In this document: positions 6,806 to 14,046 of the stretch, in pieces
How positions within the stretch are numbered: position 1 is the stretch's first letter
Layout: each line of letters opens with the position of its first letter
Translations under genes and position numbers: made by a program
Notes under the pieces: model-generated
Seen by the model: the letters and a program-made list of their open reading frames with translations, nothing else
Told to the model about the DNA's origin: nothing
The model's database searches: none
Assembly: GCA_023432005.1 (NCBI GenBank)
Contig: JAEYVF010000014.1
Span: 1 to 17,147 of the forward strand
Reading direction: 5' to 3'
DNA: 17,147 nucleotides
Source of the DNA: Actinomycetes bacterium
GTDB taxonomy: Bacteria > Actinomycetota > Actinomycetes > Actinomycetales > Microbacteriaceae

Positions 6806-8026
6806 ATGACGACGCGCGAGCTCGACCTCGACCCCGTGCTCGGGGTCGGTCACAAGTCGGTGCCGCCGGCCCTGTGGGGCAGGCGAGCCTCGGAGGTCGC
6901 CGCCGAACGGCATCCGGTGGGCGCCTTCGCGACGCCGCTGCTCGTGCTCGACCGGGCGGCATCCGATGCGAACGTCGCGGCGCTCACAGCGTGGGCGGGG
7001 GAGCGCGGGATGCTGCTCGCGCCGCACGGCAAGACGACGATGGCGCCCGCGCTGTGGCGGCGCCTGCTCGATGCCGGATGCTGGGGCCTCACCCTCGCGA
7101 CGCCGTGGCAGGCGCAGGTGGCGCGTGTGGCGGGGGTCGACCGCATCCTCATCGCGAACGAGGTCGTCGACCCCGTCGGGGCGGCGTGGATCGCCGCGGA
7201 GCTCGACGCGCATCCCGAGCTCGAGCTCGTGTGCTGGGTCGACTCGGCGGCATCCGTGGACGTGCTCACGGCCACTGCGGGGGAGCGCGCCATCGACGTC
7301 CTCGTGGAGCTCGGCGACGCGGGGGGCCGCACCGGGGCGCGGGGCCTCGACGCCGCGCTCGCGGTGGCGGATGCCGTGGCCGCCTCGCCGCGCCTGCGGC
7401 TGCGCGGCGTGGCGGGCTACGAGGGCAGCTACGGGTCGGATCGGCGGCCCGAGACCGTCGCGCGCGTGCGCGGCTACCTCGCCGAGCTCGCGGCGCTCGC
7501 GGAGGCGCTGCTCAGGGCACACGAGGTGGCCCATCCGATCGTCTCGGCGGGCGGGTCGTCGTGGTTCGACGTCGTCGCCGAAGAGCTCGCGCCGCTCGCC
7601 GGTCGGGCACGGCTCGTGCTGCGCTCGGGAGCGTTCCAGGCGCACGACGACGTCTTCTACGCGCGCACCGCGGGGCTGCCGCTCGCGCCCGCGCTCACGG
7701 TGTTCGCGCGCGTCATCTCGCGGCCCGAGCCGGGGCTCGCGGTGCTCGACGCCGGGAAGCGCGATGTGCCCTTCGACTACGACCTGCCCGTCGTGCTGGG
7801 CGCCGCCGACGGGCGGGGCCCGCGGGGCGCGCGCATCACCGCGCTCAACGACCAGCACGCGCACGTCGAGGTGCCCGCGGATACGGCGCTCGCGGTGGGC
7901 GAGGTCGTGCTGCTCGGCATCTCTCATCCGTGCGGCGCGTTCGACCGCTGGCGGCTCGTGCCCGAGGTCGACGACGCGCGCGGGGGCGACCCGCGGGTCG
8001 TCGGATTCGCGGCGACGGTGTTCTGA
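6806..8026 (+). CDS. D-serine dehydratase-like / amino acid deaminase, PLP fold type III enzyme
   Basis: 406 residues from ATG 6806. It has an N-terminal alanine-racemase-type barrel and a C-terminal D-ser_dehydrat domain. Seen: TPLLVLDRAASDANV at the barrel entry, APHGKTTM with the expected PLP-Schiff-base Lys at 76, VELGDAGGRTGAR in the middle of the barrel, and GISHPCGAFD near the C-terminus. In this last motif His374 and Cys376 correspond to the zinc ligands of eukaryotic-type D-serine dehydratases. The family covers D-serine deaminase and D-threonine aldolase, and the exact substrate is not decided by these motifs. It lies downstream of the YitT-like gene and near an Lrp regulator, consistent with D-amino-acid catabolism. 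No strong Shine-Dalgarno precedes the ATG. Confidence 0.85.
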   Translation: MTTRELDLDPVLGVGHKSVPPALWGRRASEVAAERHPVGAFATPLLVLDRAASDANVAALTAWAGERGMLLAPHGKTTMAPALWRRLLDAGCWGLTLATPWQAQVARVAGVDRILIANEVVDPVGAAWIAAELDAHPELELVCWVDSAASVDVLTATAGERAIDVLVELGDAGGRTGARGLDAALAVADAVAASPRLRLRGVAGYEGSYGSDRRPETVARVRGYLAELAALAEALLRAHEVAHPIVSAGGSSWFDVVAEELAPLAGRARLVLRSGAFQAHDDVFYARTAGLPLAPALTVFARVISRPEPGLAVLDAGKRDVPFDYDLPVVLGAADGRGPRGARITALNDQHAHVEVPADTALAVGEVVLLGISHPCGAFDRWRLVPEVDDARGGDPRVVGFAATVF

Positions 8027-8039
8027 GCCCGCCGAGCAC

Positions 8040-8064
8040 CCAGGTGGTCGAGGAGCGCCGTGGC
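8040..8064 (+). repeat. Partial copy of a Microbacteriaceae-type palindromic intergenic repeat
   Basis: GGTGGTCGAGGAGCGCCG resembles one arm of the element at 8741-8780 read on its opposite strand (TGGTTGAGTAGCGGCCG). The other arm is absent and the sequence runs straight into the interior of the broken DUF222 gene, as if the element marks the deletion edge. Confidence 0.4.
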
Positions 8065-8726
8065 CACCGCCTCCGAGATAACGTCACGGCGGGCGGAGCT
8101 CGCGTGCGCGCTGCGCATCTCGGAGCGCACGGCCGAGCGGATGACGGGCCAGGCGCGCGTGCTCATCGACGCGTTCCCCGACACCTTCAGCGGCCTCACC
8201 GAGGGGCTCTTCTCCTACCGTCACGCGCAGATCGTGGTCGCCGAGCTCGCGGGCCTCGAAACCGACGAGCGGATCGCGGTGGAGCGGCTGGCGCTCGGCG
8301 CGGCCCGCACCCAGGCGCCGGCGAGGTTCCAGCGCACGGTGCGCACCCTGCGGGAGAAGCGAGTGCCAGAGGCGATGCCAGGCGCCGTCGCTCTACCGGC
8401 TGCTGACGCATCCGGAGACAGGCGCCCCGCTCTCGCTCGGCCGCACTGCCTATCAGGTGCCCGAACCGCTCCGACGATGGCTGCGCATCCGCGACGGCTC
8501 CTGCCGGTTCCCCGGGTGCGGTACCCGTACCCACCGCTGCGACGTCGACCATACGGTCGACTGGGCCCACGGCGGACACACCGACCACGGCAACCTCGCG
8601 CACCTCAGCCGCGGGCATCACCCGCTCAAACACCACGGTGGATGGCGCGTGGAGCAGCCGCGACCGGGGCACCTCCGATGGACGAGCCCCCTCGGGCGGG
8701 AGTACGTGACGGCGCCGGAGGTGTAG
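8060..8726 (+). pseudogene. Decayed DUF222 / HNH endonuclease gene (13E12-repeat type)
   Basis: Two remnants lie in different frames. The first (8060 to about 8380) has SERTAERMTGQARVLIDAFP, GLTEGLFSYRHAQIVVAEL and APARFQRTVRTLREKRVPE, the interior of a DUF222 domain with its N-terminus missing. The second, readable from about 8382 to TAG 8724-8726 in another frame, has SLYRLLTHPETGAPLS, then RRWLRIRDGSCRFPGC, then CDVDHTVDWAHGG and NLAHLSRGHH. This is the C-terminal HNH nuclease domain with its zinc Cys residues and the catalytic DH intact. Family members have well over 100 residues between these blocks; here they nearly abut. The gene has thus lost its 5' end and its centre and cannot give a full protein. 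A short product from the HNH frame (for example from GTG 8457) is conceivable but unlikely to be functional. Confidence 0.85.
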
Positions 8727-8740
8727 CGGTCATCCGTGGC

Positions 8741-8780
8741 CTGGTTTTCGACACGCGGCCTGCGGCCGCTACTCAACCAG
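8741..8780. repeat. Palindromic intergenic repeat, about 40 bp
   Basis: Outer arms CTGGTT (8741-8746) and AACCAG (8775-8780), plus inner arms GCGGCC (8755-8760) and GGCCGC (8764-8769) with a 3-nt loop. Read on the minus strand it has the form TGGTTGAGTAGC...GTCGAAAACCAG, a pattern I recall as a common dispersed element in Microbacteriaceae genomes. It would form a stem-loop in RNA and may act as a terminator after the HNH remnant. Confidence 0.6.
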
Positions 8781-8813
8781 CGGGTAGGCAGCTCTTCGAC
8801 CATCGGGTAGGCA
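8776..8813 (+). repeat. 15-bp direct repeat pair upstream of the FAD oxidoreductase
   Basis: ACCAGCGGGTAGGCA (8776-8790) and ACCATCGGGTAGGCA (8799-8813) match at 14 of 15 positions. Their starts are 23 bp apart, about two helical turns, so the two sites face the same side of the DNA. They end just before the predicted -35 element, so they could be regulator-binding sites. Confidence 0.5.
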
Positions 8814-8818
8814 CCATG

Positions 8819-8866
8819 TTGCGCTGTCGGCCTCCGCGAGTAACGTGGCCCACCGTCACGAGAGGA
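8819..8866 (+). promoter_or_regulatory. Candidate promoter and ribosome binding site of the FAD oxidoreductase gene
   Basis: TTGCGC (8819-8824) as -35, a 16-bp spacer and TAACGT (8841-8846) as -10. The Shine-Dalgarno AGAGGA (8861-8866) lies 8 nt before ATG 8875. An upstream in-frame GTG (8845) would start inside the -10 and has no Shine-Dalgarno. Confidence 0.5.
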
Positions 8867-8874
8867 ACCACCAC

Positions 8875-10191
8875 ATGACCGACCTGACGACCCTGCGCGA
8901 CGCCACCGAGGCCGAGATCCTGCTCCCCGGCGACGTCGACTACGAAGCCCTCCGGCCCGTCTACGAGGGCGTCGGCGCGCCCGCCGCCATCGTGCGACCC
9001 CGCACCCCGGAGCAGGTGGCGGATGCGCTGCGCCTCGCACGCGAGCGCGGCCTGCCCGTCTCGGTGCGCTCGGGCGGGCACGGCGCCAAGGCCTTCCCCA
9101 ACCCCGACGGCCTCGTGATCGACATGGCCGCCTTCGACTCGATCGAGGTGCGCGACGACGGCACGGTGCGTGTCGGCACCGGCGCCACCTGGGGTGAGGT
9201 GGCCGAGGCCCTCGCGCCGTACGGCCTCGTCGTCACCTCGGGCGACACGCGCGACGTCGGCGTCGGAGGGCTCGCCCTCGGCGGAGGCATGGGCTGGCTC
9301 GTGCGCGCCGTCGGCCTCACGATCGACATCCTCGAGGCCGTCGAGATCGTCGTGCCCGACGGGCGGTGGCTCACGGCATCCGCCGACTCCGAGCCCGAGC
9401 TGTTCTGGGCGCTGCGCGGCGGCGGCGGCAACTTCGGCGTCGCCACCCATTTCACGTTCCGCGCCGCCAAGCTCGACGCGATCGTGGGAGGCCGCATCTC
9501 GCTCTCGCTCGACGACCTCTCGAGCGCCCTGCGTGCGTGGCGCGACGTGATGCGCGAGGCGCCCGACGAGCTCTCGGCCACCTTCCTCGCGCTGCCCGAG
9601 ATGGGGCCGGACATGCCCCCGAGCGCGCAGCTCATCGTCTGCTACGCGGGCGACGACGAGACCGCGGGCCTCGCCGCGATCGCACCGCTGCTCGAGCTGC
9701 CGGGGGTCACGGGCTCCGACATCGCCCGCCGCCCCTACCTCGACCTCGTCGACGAGGCCATGTCGCCGCCGCCCGTCACGATGGTCGGCGGTCACGGCCT
9801 CGCCGACTTCGACGACGACGTCATCGCCGACTACACGGCGGCCGTGCGGGGCTTCGAGGCGCCGACCGTGGCATCCGTCCGCTACCTCGGCGGGGCATTC
9901 GCGCGCGTCGACCCGGATGCCACGGCCTTCGCCGTGCGCGACCGCGAGGTCATGCTGTTCCGCGTCGTGATGCTGCCCCCGGATGCCGCCCCCGAGCTCG
10001 TCGCGGCCGCCGCGGCCCCGTGGGAGCCGATGCGCGCCCGCATCACGAGCACCTACGGCAACTTCGTGGAGAAGGGCGACCCGAGCCTGCTGCCGCTCAT
10101 CTACCCGCCGGCGACCCTCGAGCGCCTGCGTGCTGTCAAGCGGCGGTACGACCCGGAGAACCTGCTCGCGCGGAACCACAACATCGTGTAG
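8875..10191 (+). CDS. FAD-dependent oxidoreductase with BBE (berberine-bridge-like) domain
   Basis: 438 residues. The FAD-binding PCMH domain spans about 35-205. It includes RSGGHG with His69, the residue that normally bonds covalently to the flavin, and VGVGGLALGGGMGWLVR, the pyrophosphate-binding loop. ELFWALRGGGGNFGV follows at about 180. The C-terminal BBE motif is YDPENLLARNHNI. In bicovalent BBE and oligosaccharide oxidases a Cys sits four residues before the G of the V-G-V-G-G loop; here that position is Thr125, so the flavin is probably held by His69 alone. Such enzymes oxidise alcohols, sugars or phenols with oxygen, and this substrate is unknown. The gene has its own promoter and converges on the permease gene, with the two stop codons 9 bp apart. 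A role in the neighbouring amine pathway is possible but unsupported. Confidence 0.88.
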   Translation: MTDLTTLRDATEAEILLPGDVDYEALRPVYEGVGAPAAIVRPRTPEQVADALRLARERGLPVSVRSGGHGAKAFPNPDGLVIDMAAFDSIEVRDDGTVRVGTGATWGEVAEALAPYGLVVTSGDTRDVGVGGLALGGGMGWLVRAVGLTIDILEAVEIVVPDGRWLTASADSEPELFWALRGGGGNFGVATHFTFRAAKLDAIVGGRISLSLDDLSSALRAWRDVMREAPDELSATFLALPEMGPDMPPSAQLIVCYAGDDETAGLAAIAPLLELPGVTGSDIARRPYLDLVDEAMSPPPVTMVGGHGLADFDDDVIADYTAAVRGFEAPTVASVRYLGGAFARVDPDATAFAVRDREVMLFRVVMLPPDAAPELVAAAAAPWEPMRARITSTYGNFVEKGDPSLLPLIYPPATLERLRAVKRRYDPENLLARNHNIV

Positions 10192-10220
10192 GGCCTCCCG
10201 CTACGCGCGCGGCTCGCCCT
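10190..10220. terminator. Possible shared bidirectional terminator hairpin
   Basis: Nested arms AGGGC/GCCCT and CCGC/GCGG are separated by a symmetric CTC/CTC internal loop. They span the stop codons of the two convergent genes. There is no T-run and the pairing is short, so support is modest. Confidence 0.35.
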
Positions 10221-11754
10221 CGAAGACCTCGCCCTCCATGGCGTCGTAGCCCTCCTTCTGCGGGTCGCCGTGCAGCCCGCCCGAGAGGGCGTACTCCTCC
10301 TCGGGCGAGAGCACGAGGCGGTTGCGGCCCCACACCGCGAAGCCGATGAGGATGAGCACGTAGACGATCGCGATCGCGACGATCGCGGGCTGGAACGTCT
10401 CATTGAGCAGGAAGCCGACGAAGATGAGCGCCGCGATGACGGCCGCGATGACCGCGCCGGGCACCCCCCACGGGCTCACGTACGGACGCTTCGCGTTCGG
10501 GTACCGGCGGCGCAGGATGATGAAGGAGATCATCTGCAGCAGGTAGGCGAGCACGGCGCCCCACACGGCGATGTTGAGCACGATCGCCCCCGCGACGGCC
10601 CCCGCATCCGTGTTGACGCGCGAGAGCACGTCGAGCACGACGAGCGCGACGAAGCCGATGACGGCGCCGATCACGAGCGCGACCCATGGCGTGCTGCGCT
10701 TGCCCGTGAGCGAGAAGAACTTCGGGTAATAGCCGGCGCGCGACAGCGAGTACATGTTGCGCCCGTAGGCGAACATGATGCCCTGCAGGGATGCGAGCAG
10801 GCCGATGAGGGCGAAGAGGCCCAGCACCGCGGCCCACGTGTCGCCGACGATCGCGCGGAACCCGTCGAGCAGCGGCTCGGCCGATACGCCCGTGTCCTCC
10901 GCCCCGAGCACGCCCGTGTTGAGGAACAGCACGAGCAGGCCGGTGACGATGAGGGTGCCGCGCGCCCAGAGGCCCGCGCGCGGGATGTCCTTGACGGGGT
11001 TGTGCGACTCCTCCGCCGCGAGCGGCAGCTCCTCGATGCCGAGGAAGAACCACATCGCGAACGGCAGCGCGAAGAGGATCGGCAGCGGCCCGTTGGGAAG
11101 GAACGTCGACGAGCCCGCGACGTCGGGGTCGGCCTCGATGTTCCACAGCGAGTCCCAGCTGAAGGCGCCCGAGAACGCGGCCATCACCGAGAACACGAGG
11201 ATGATGCCGATCGAGATGATCGACACGACGATCGCGAACTTGAACGAGATGTTGGCGCCGGATGCGTTGAGAGCGATGAAGGCGAGGTAGAGGATGATCC
11301 ACCAGATCCACATGCTCTCCGACAGGTCGAAGCTGAACAGGATCGTCGTCACCCCGTTGAGGTACTGCGCGGAGAAGAACACGATCACGGCGGTCGTCGC
11401 GACGTACTCGATCGTCTCGGCGAGACCCGTGATGAGGCCTCCCCACGGACCCATGGCACTTCGCGCGAACGAGTAGGCGCCGCCCGTGTGCGGCATCGCC
11501 GACGACATCTCGCCGATCGAGAAGATGAGCCCGTAGTACATCGCCACGAGGATCACGAAGGCGATGAGCATGCCGCCGAAGCCTGCGAAGTCGATGCCGA
11601 AGTTCCAGCCCGAGAAGTCGCCCGAGATGACGGCCGCGACCGCGAGGCCCCACAGGCCCCACACCCCGGCCGCTCGCTTGAGCTTGCGCTTCTCGAAGTA
11701 CTCGGATCCGGCGCTCGTGTAGGTGACGCCGCCCACCTTCTTCTGCTCTGCCAT
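10201..11754 (-). CDS. APC-family permease, ethanolamine permease type
   Basis: 517 residues and about 12 hydrophobic segments, the size of APC amino acid/amine permeases. The N-terminal SEYFEKRKLKRAAGVWGLW and the following VISGDFSGWNFGI, together with EMSSAMPHTGGAYSFARSAMG, are close to what I recall of the bacterial ethanolamine permease (Eat/EutP) subgroup. FFLGIEELPLAAEESHNPVKDIPRA corresponds to the conserved E-E-x-x-x-P-x-x-I-P region. The acidic C-terminal tail is cytoplasmic. ATG 11752-11754 is chosen because GGAAGG (11761-11766) stands 6 nt upstream; the earlier in-frame GTG (11805) lies within the leader hairpin. The gene is divergent from a GS-like ligase operon, suggesting it brings in that pathway's substrate. 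An amino acid or polyamine substrate remains possible. Confidence 0.85.
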   Translation of the reverse strand: MAEQKKVGGVTYTSAGSEYFEKRKLKRAAGVWGLWGLAVAAVISGDFSGWNFGIDFAGFGGMLIAFVILVAMYYGLIFSIGEMSSAMPHTGGAYSFARSAMGPWGGLITGLAETIEYVATTAVIVFFSAQYLNGVTTILFSFDLSESMWIWWIILYLAFIALNASGANISFKFAIVVSIISIGIILVFSVMAAFSGAFSWDSLWNIEADPDVAGSSTFLPNGPLPILFALPFAMWFFLGIEELPLAAEESHNPVKDIPRAGLWARGTLIVTGLLVLFLNTGVLGAEDTGVSAEPLLDGFRAIVGDTWAAVLGLFALIGLLASLQGIMFAYGRNMYSLSRAGYYPKFFSLTGKRSTPWVALVIGAVIGFVALVVLDVLSRVNTDAGAVAGAIVLNIAVWGAVLAYLLQMISFIILRRRYPNAKRPYVSPWGVPGAVIAAVIAALIFVGFLLNETFQPAIVAIAIVYVLILIGFAVWGRNRLVLSPEEEYALSGGLHGDPQKEGYDAMEGEVFEGEPRA

Positions 11755-11760
11755 GGGGGT

Positions 11761-11766
11761 CCTTCC
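11761..11766 (-). promoter_or_regulatory. Shine-Dalgarno of the permease gene
   Basis: GGAAGG on the minus strand, 6 nt from ATG 11752-11754. It favours this start over the GTG at 11803-11805. Confidence 0.7.
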
Positions 11767-11778
11767 GCAGTGGGGGTA

Positions 11779-11804
11779 TGGACGCGTCGGGACTCCGGCG
11801 TCCA
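11779..11804 (-). promoter_or_regulatory. Leader hairpin in the permease mRNA
   Basis: TGGACGC (11779-11785) and GCGTCCA (11798-11804) are perfect 7-bp arms, and CGG (11788-11790) pairs with CCG (11795-11797) inside, leaving a 2-nt bulge and a GACT loop. The hairpin ends 12 nt before the Shine-Dalgarno of the permease. It may affect translation or mRNA stability, or be a protein-binding site. Confidence 0.5.
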
Positions 11805-11838
11805 CGCTTGGGGAAGAGGATGGCGCTGTTTGGTACCT

Positions 11839-11864
11839 GATGTCTACCTTTGGGCGTAAACATC
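11839..11864. promoter_or_regulatory. Candidate operator in the divergent permease/ligase promoter region
   Basis: GATGTCTAC (11839-11847) and GTAAACATC (11856-11864) form an inverted repeat, 8 of 9 bp matching, with an 8-bp spacer. It lies in the only A/T-rich patch (about 11829-11866) of a 191-bp gap that must hold both promoters. The adjacent TGGTACCT (11831-11838) is a second near-palindrome. GntR-family sites often contain GT...AC half-sites, so the regulator encoded at 16206-16922 is the obvious candidate ligand. Confidence 0.5.
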
Positions 11865-11898
11865 TCGTGACGCCTCGCTGGAGACGGGCGGCGACGCC

Positions 11899-11904
11899 TA
11901 GGGT
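11899..11904 (+). promoter_or_regulatory. Candidate -10 element of the gamma-glutamylation operon
   Basis: TAGGGT fits the high-GC actinobacterial TAnnnT -10 pattern, about 42 nt before the ATG at 11946. No good -35 is visible at the right spacing, which would fit an activated or weak promoter. AGGGGAG (11935-11941) is the Shine-Dalgarno, 4 nt before the ATG. Confidence 0.4.
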
Positions 11905-11945
11905 GTAATGGTCGGGTCGAGGGCCGATCCGACGAGGGGAGAGTC

Positions 11946-13313
11946 ATGGCGGTTCGCTCCGGAAACCTCGAGCTCGGCGAGCTGGAGGCCCTCATCGCGG
12001 CGGGCGAGGTCGACACCGTCATCGTCGCCTTCCCCGACATGCAGGGCCGTCTCGTCGGCAAGCGCGTGGGCAGCCGCCTCTTCCTCGAGGAGATCGCGGA
12101 GCACGGCGCGGAGGCGTGCAACTACCTCCTCGCCGTCGACGTCGAGATGAACACGGTCGACGGCTACCGCCTCTCGAGCTGGCAGACGGGCTACGGCGAC
12201 ATGGTGCTCAAGCCCGACTTCGACACGCTGCGCCGCATCCCGTGGCTGCCGGGCACGGCGCTCGTCATGGCCGAGCTGCAGAACCTCGACGGCACGCCCA
12301 TCGTGCAGAGCCCCCGCGCCGTGCTGCAGGCGCAGCTCGAGCGCCTCGCCGAGCGCGGGCTCACGGCGCTCGTCGGCACCGAGCTCGAGTTCATCGTGTT
12401 CGACGACTCCTACCGCGAGGCCTGGGCGAAGGGCTATCGCGACCTGACCCCCGCATCCGACTACAACATCGACTACGCGCTGCTCGCGTCCACACGGATG
12501 GAGCCCCTGCTGCGCGACATCCGCCTCGGCATGGAGGGCGCGGGGCTCTACTGCGAGGGCGTCAAGGGCGAGTGCAACCTCGGGCAGCAGGAGATCGCCT
12601 TCCGCTACACCGAGGCCCTCGCGACGTGCGACAACCACACGATCTACAAGAACGGCGCGAAGGAGATCGCCGACGCCCACGGCAAGTCGCTCACGTTCAT
12701 GGCGAAGTTCAACGAGCGCGAGGGCAACTCGTGCCATATCCACCTCTCGGTCGTCGACGCCGCCGACGGCACGCCCGTCATGGCGGGCGACGGCGAGCAC
12801 GGCTTCTCGCCGCTCATGGAGCACTGGATCGCGGGCATCCTCGCGACGATGCGCGAGTTCACGCTCTTCTCGGCGCCGACGATCAACTCCTACAAGCGCT
12901 ACGCCGAGGGCAGCTTCGCGCCGACCGCCGTCGCGTGGGGCCTCGACAACCGCACGTGCGCCCTGCGCGTCGTGGGGCACGGCCGCTCGCTGCGCGTCGA
13001 GAACCGCGTGCCGGGCGGCGACGTGAACCCCTACCTCGCTGTCGCCGCGATCATCGCAGGCGGCCTGCACGGCATCGAGAACGAGCTCGAGCTCGAACCG
13101 CTCCTCGCGGGCAACGCCTACACCTCGGGGGCGCCGCGCGTGCCCTCGACGCTGCGCGAGGCGGCCGAGCTGTTCTCGGCATCCGCCGTGGCCCGCGAGG
13201 CCTTCGGCGACGACGTCGTCGACCACTACCTCAACAACGCGCGCGTCGAGCTCGCCGCGTTCGAATCGGCCGTCACCGACTGGGAGAGGGTGCGCAACTT
13301 TGAGCGGTTCTGA
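11946..13313 (+). CDS. Glutamine synthetase-like gamma-glutamyl-amide synthetase (GlnA4/PuuA-like)
   Basis: 455 residues. The GS fold has an N-terminal beta-grasp domain (about 15-110, including FPDMQGRLVGKR) and a catalytic domain. Seen: GTELEF with metal ligands Glu146 and Glu148, EGVKGECNLGQQE with Glu209 and Glu216, GNSCHIHLS with His264, NRTCALR with Arg341, and RVENRVPGGDVNPYLA with Glu352. The adenylylation loop and Tyr of housekeeping GlnA are not recognisable, and the E-C-N-L-G-Q-Q-E variant differs from true GlnA. Together with the neighbours this points to ATP-dependent ligation of glutamate to an amine rather than to ammonia. Streptomyces coelicolor GlnA4 (gamma-glutamylethanolamide synthetase) and E. 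coli PuuA (putrescine) are precedents. It is the first gene of a five-gene operon and overlaps the next by 14 bp. Confidence 0.85.
   Translation: MAVRSGNLELGELEALIAAGEVDTVIVAFPDMQGRLVGKRVGSRLFLEEIAEHGAEACNYLLAVDVEMNTVDGYRLSSWQTGYGDMVLKPDFDTLRRIPWLPGTALVMAELQNLDGTPIVQSPRAVLQAQLERLAERGLTALVGTELEFIVFDDSYREAWAKGYRDLTPASDYNIDYALLASTRMEPLLRDIRLGMEGAGLYCEGVKGECNLGQQEIAFRYTEALATCDNHTIYKNGAKEIADAHGKSLTFMAKFNEREGNSCHIHLSVVDAADGTPVMAGDGEHGFSPLMEHWIAGILATMREFTLFSAPTINSYKRYAEGSFAPTAVAWGLDNRTCALRVVGHGRSLRVENRVPGGDVNPYLAVAAIIAGGLHGIENELELEPLLAGNAYTSGAPRVPSTLREAAELFSASAVAREAFGDDVVDHYLNNARVELAAFESAVTDWERVRNFERF
13281..13290 (+). promoter_or_regulatory. Shine-Dalgarno supporting the TTG start of the hydrolase
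   Basis: GGGAGAGGG (13282-13290) inside the end of the ligase gene lies 9 nt before TTG 13300. No other start in a sensible position exists, since the next in-frame GTG would remove about 20 conserved residues. Confidence 0.6.
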
Positions 13314-14046
13314 GCGGCCCATCGTCGGGGTCACCACCTACCTCGAGCGCGCCCAGCAGGGCGTGTGGGATGTGCGGGCCGCGTTCCTGCCGGAGGTCTA
13401 TTTCGCGGCCGTCTACCGCGCGGGCGGGATCCCCGTGCTGCTGCCGCCTCAGCCGGTCGACGGAGAGATCTCCGCCACCGTGCTCGACACGCTCGACGGT
13501 CTCATCGTCTCGGGCGGCAAGGACGTCGACCCCGCTCGCTACGGCCAGGTCCCGCATCCGGCGACCGATGAGCCGCGCCCCGAGCGCGACGCGTGGGAGG
13601 ACGCCCTGCTCACGGGCGCCATCGAGCGCGGCATCCCGTTCCTCGGCATCTGCCGCGGCATGCAGGTGCTCAACGTCGCGCGCGGCGGCAGCCTCATCCA
13701 GCACCTGCCGGATGTCGTGGGCTCGACGCGCTACAACGCGGGCGGGGGCGTGTTCACCGTGAACGAGGTCGGGATCGACCGGGGCACGAAGCTCGCCGAG
13801 CTCGTGCGCGACGACGCGATCGGCGTCAAGAGCTACCACCATCAGGCGGTCGACGAGCTCGGCGACGGCCTCGTCGTGGCGGCTCGCAGCGACGACGGCG
13901 TCGTCCAGGCGGTCGAGCTGCCGAGCCATCCGTTCGGTGTCGCCGTGCAGTGGCACCCCGAGGAGGACGCCGCCGAGGACGCGCGCCTCTTCGCGGGACT
14001 CGTGGATGCGGCCCGCCAGTATCGCGCGACGAGAGGAGCGGCATGA
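13300..14046 (+). CDS. Gamma-glutamyl-amide hydrolase, class I glutamine amidotransferase fold (PuuD-like)
   Basis: 248 residues from a TTG start that overlaps the ligase gene by 14 bp. The peptidase C26 family is shown by PIVGVTTYLE at the N-terminus, GLIVSGGKDVDPARYG around 67-82, and the nucleophile elbow GICRGMQ with Cys118. NVARGGSLIQHLPD follows, then SYHHQAVDELG, and VQWHPEED with His219 and Glu221 completing the triad. E. coli PuuD hydrolyses gamma-glutamyl-GABA to glutamate and GABA. Here the likely substrate is the oxidised gamma-glutamyl product of this operon, perhaps gamma-glutamylglycine. It releases the glutamate spent in the first step. Its TGA overlaps the next ATG (ATGA at 14043-14046). 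Confidence 0.9.
   Translation: MSGSERPIVGVTTYLERAQQGVWDVRAAFLPEVYFAAVYRAGGIPVLLPPQPVDGEISATVLDTLDGLIVSGGKDVDPARYGQVPHPATDEPRPERDAWEDALLTGAIERGIPFLGICRGMQVLNVARGGSLIQHLPDVVGSTRYNAGGGVFTVNEVGIDRGTKLAELVRDDAIGVKSYHHQAVDELGDGLVVAARSDDGVVQAVELPSHPFGVAVQWHPEEDAAEDARLFAGLVDAARQYRATRGAA

Noticed and set aside
8457..8726. Stand-alone small HNH nuclease
   Set aside because: The coding frame continues upstream of GTG 8457 with typical DUF222-HNH linker sequence, so it is the tail of a broken longer gene rather than an independent small gene.
11946..13313. Housekeeping glutamine synthetase (GlnA1)
   Set aside because: The adenylylation loop is not recognisable, the active-site stretch has the E-C-N-L-G-Q-Q-E variant, and it lies in an operon with PuuD-like hydrolase and aldehyde dehydrogenase genes.
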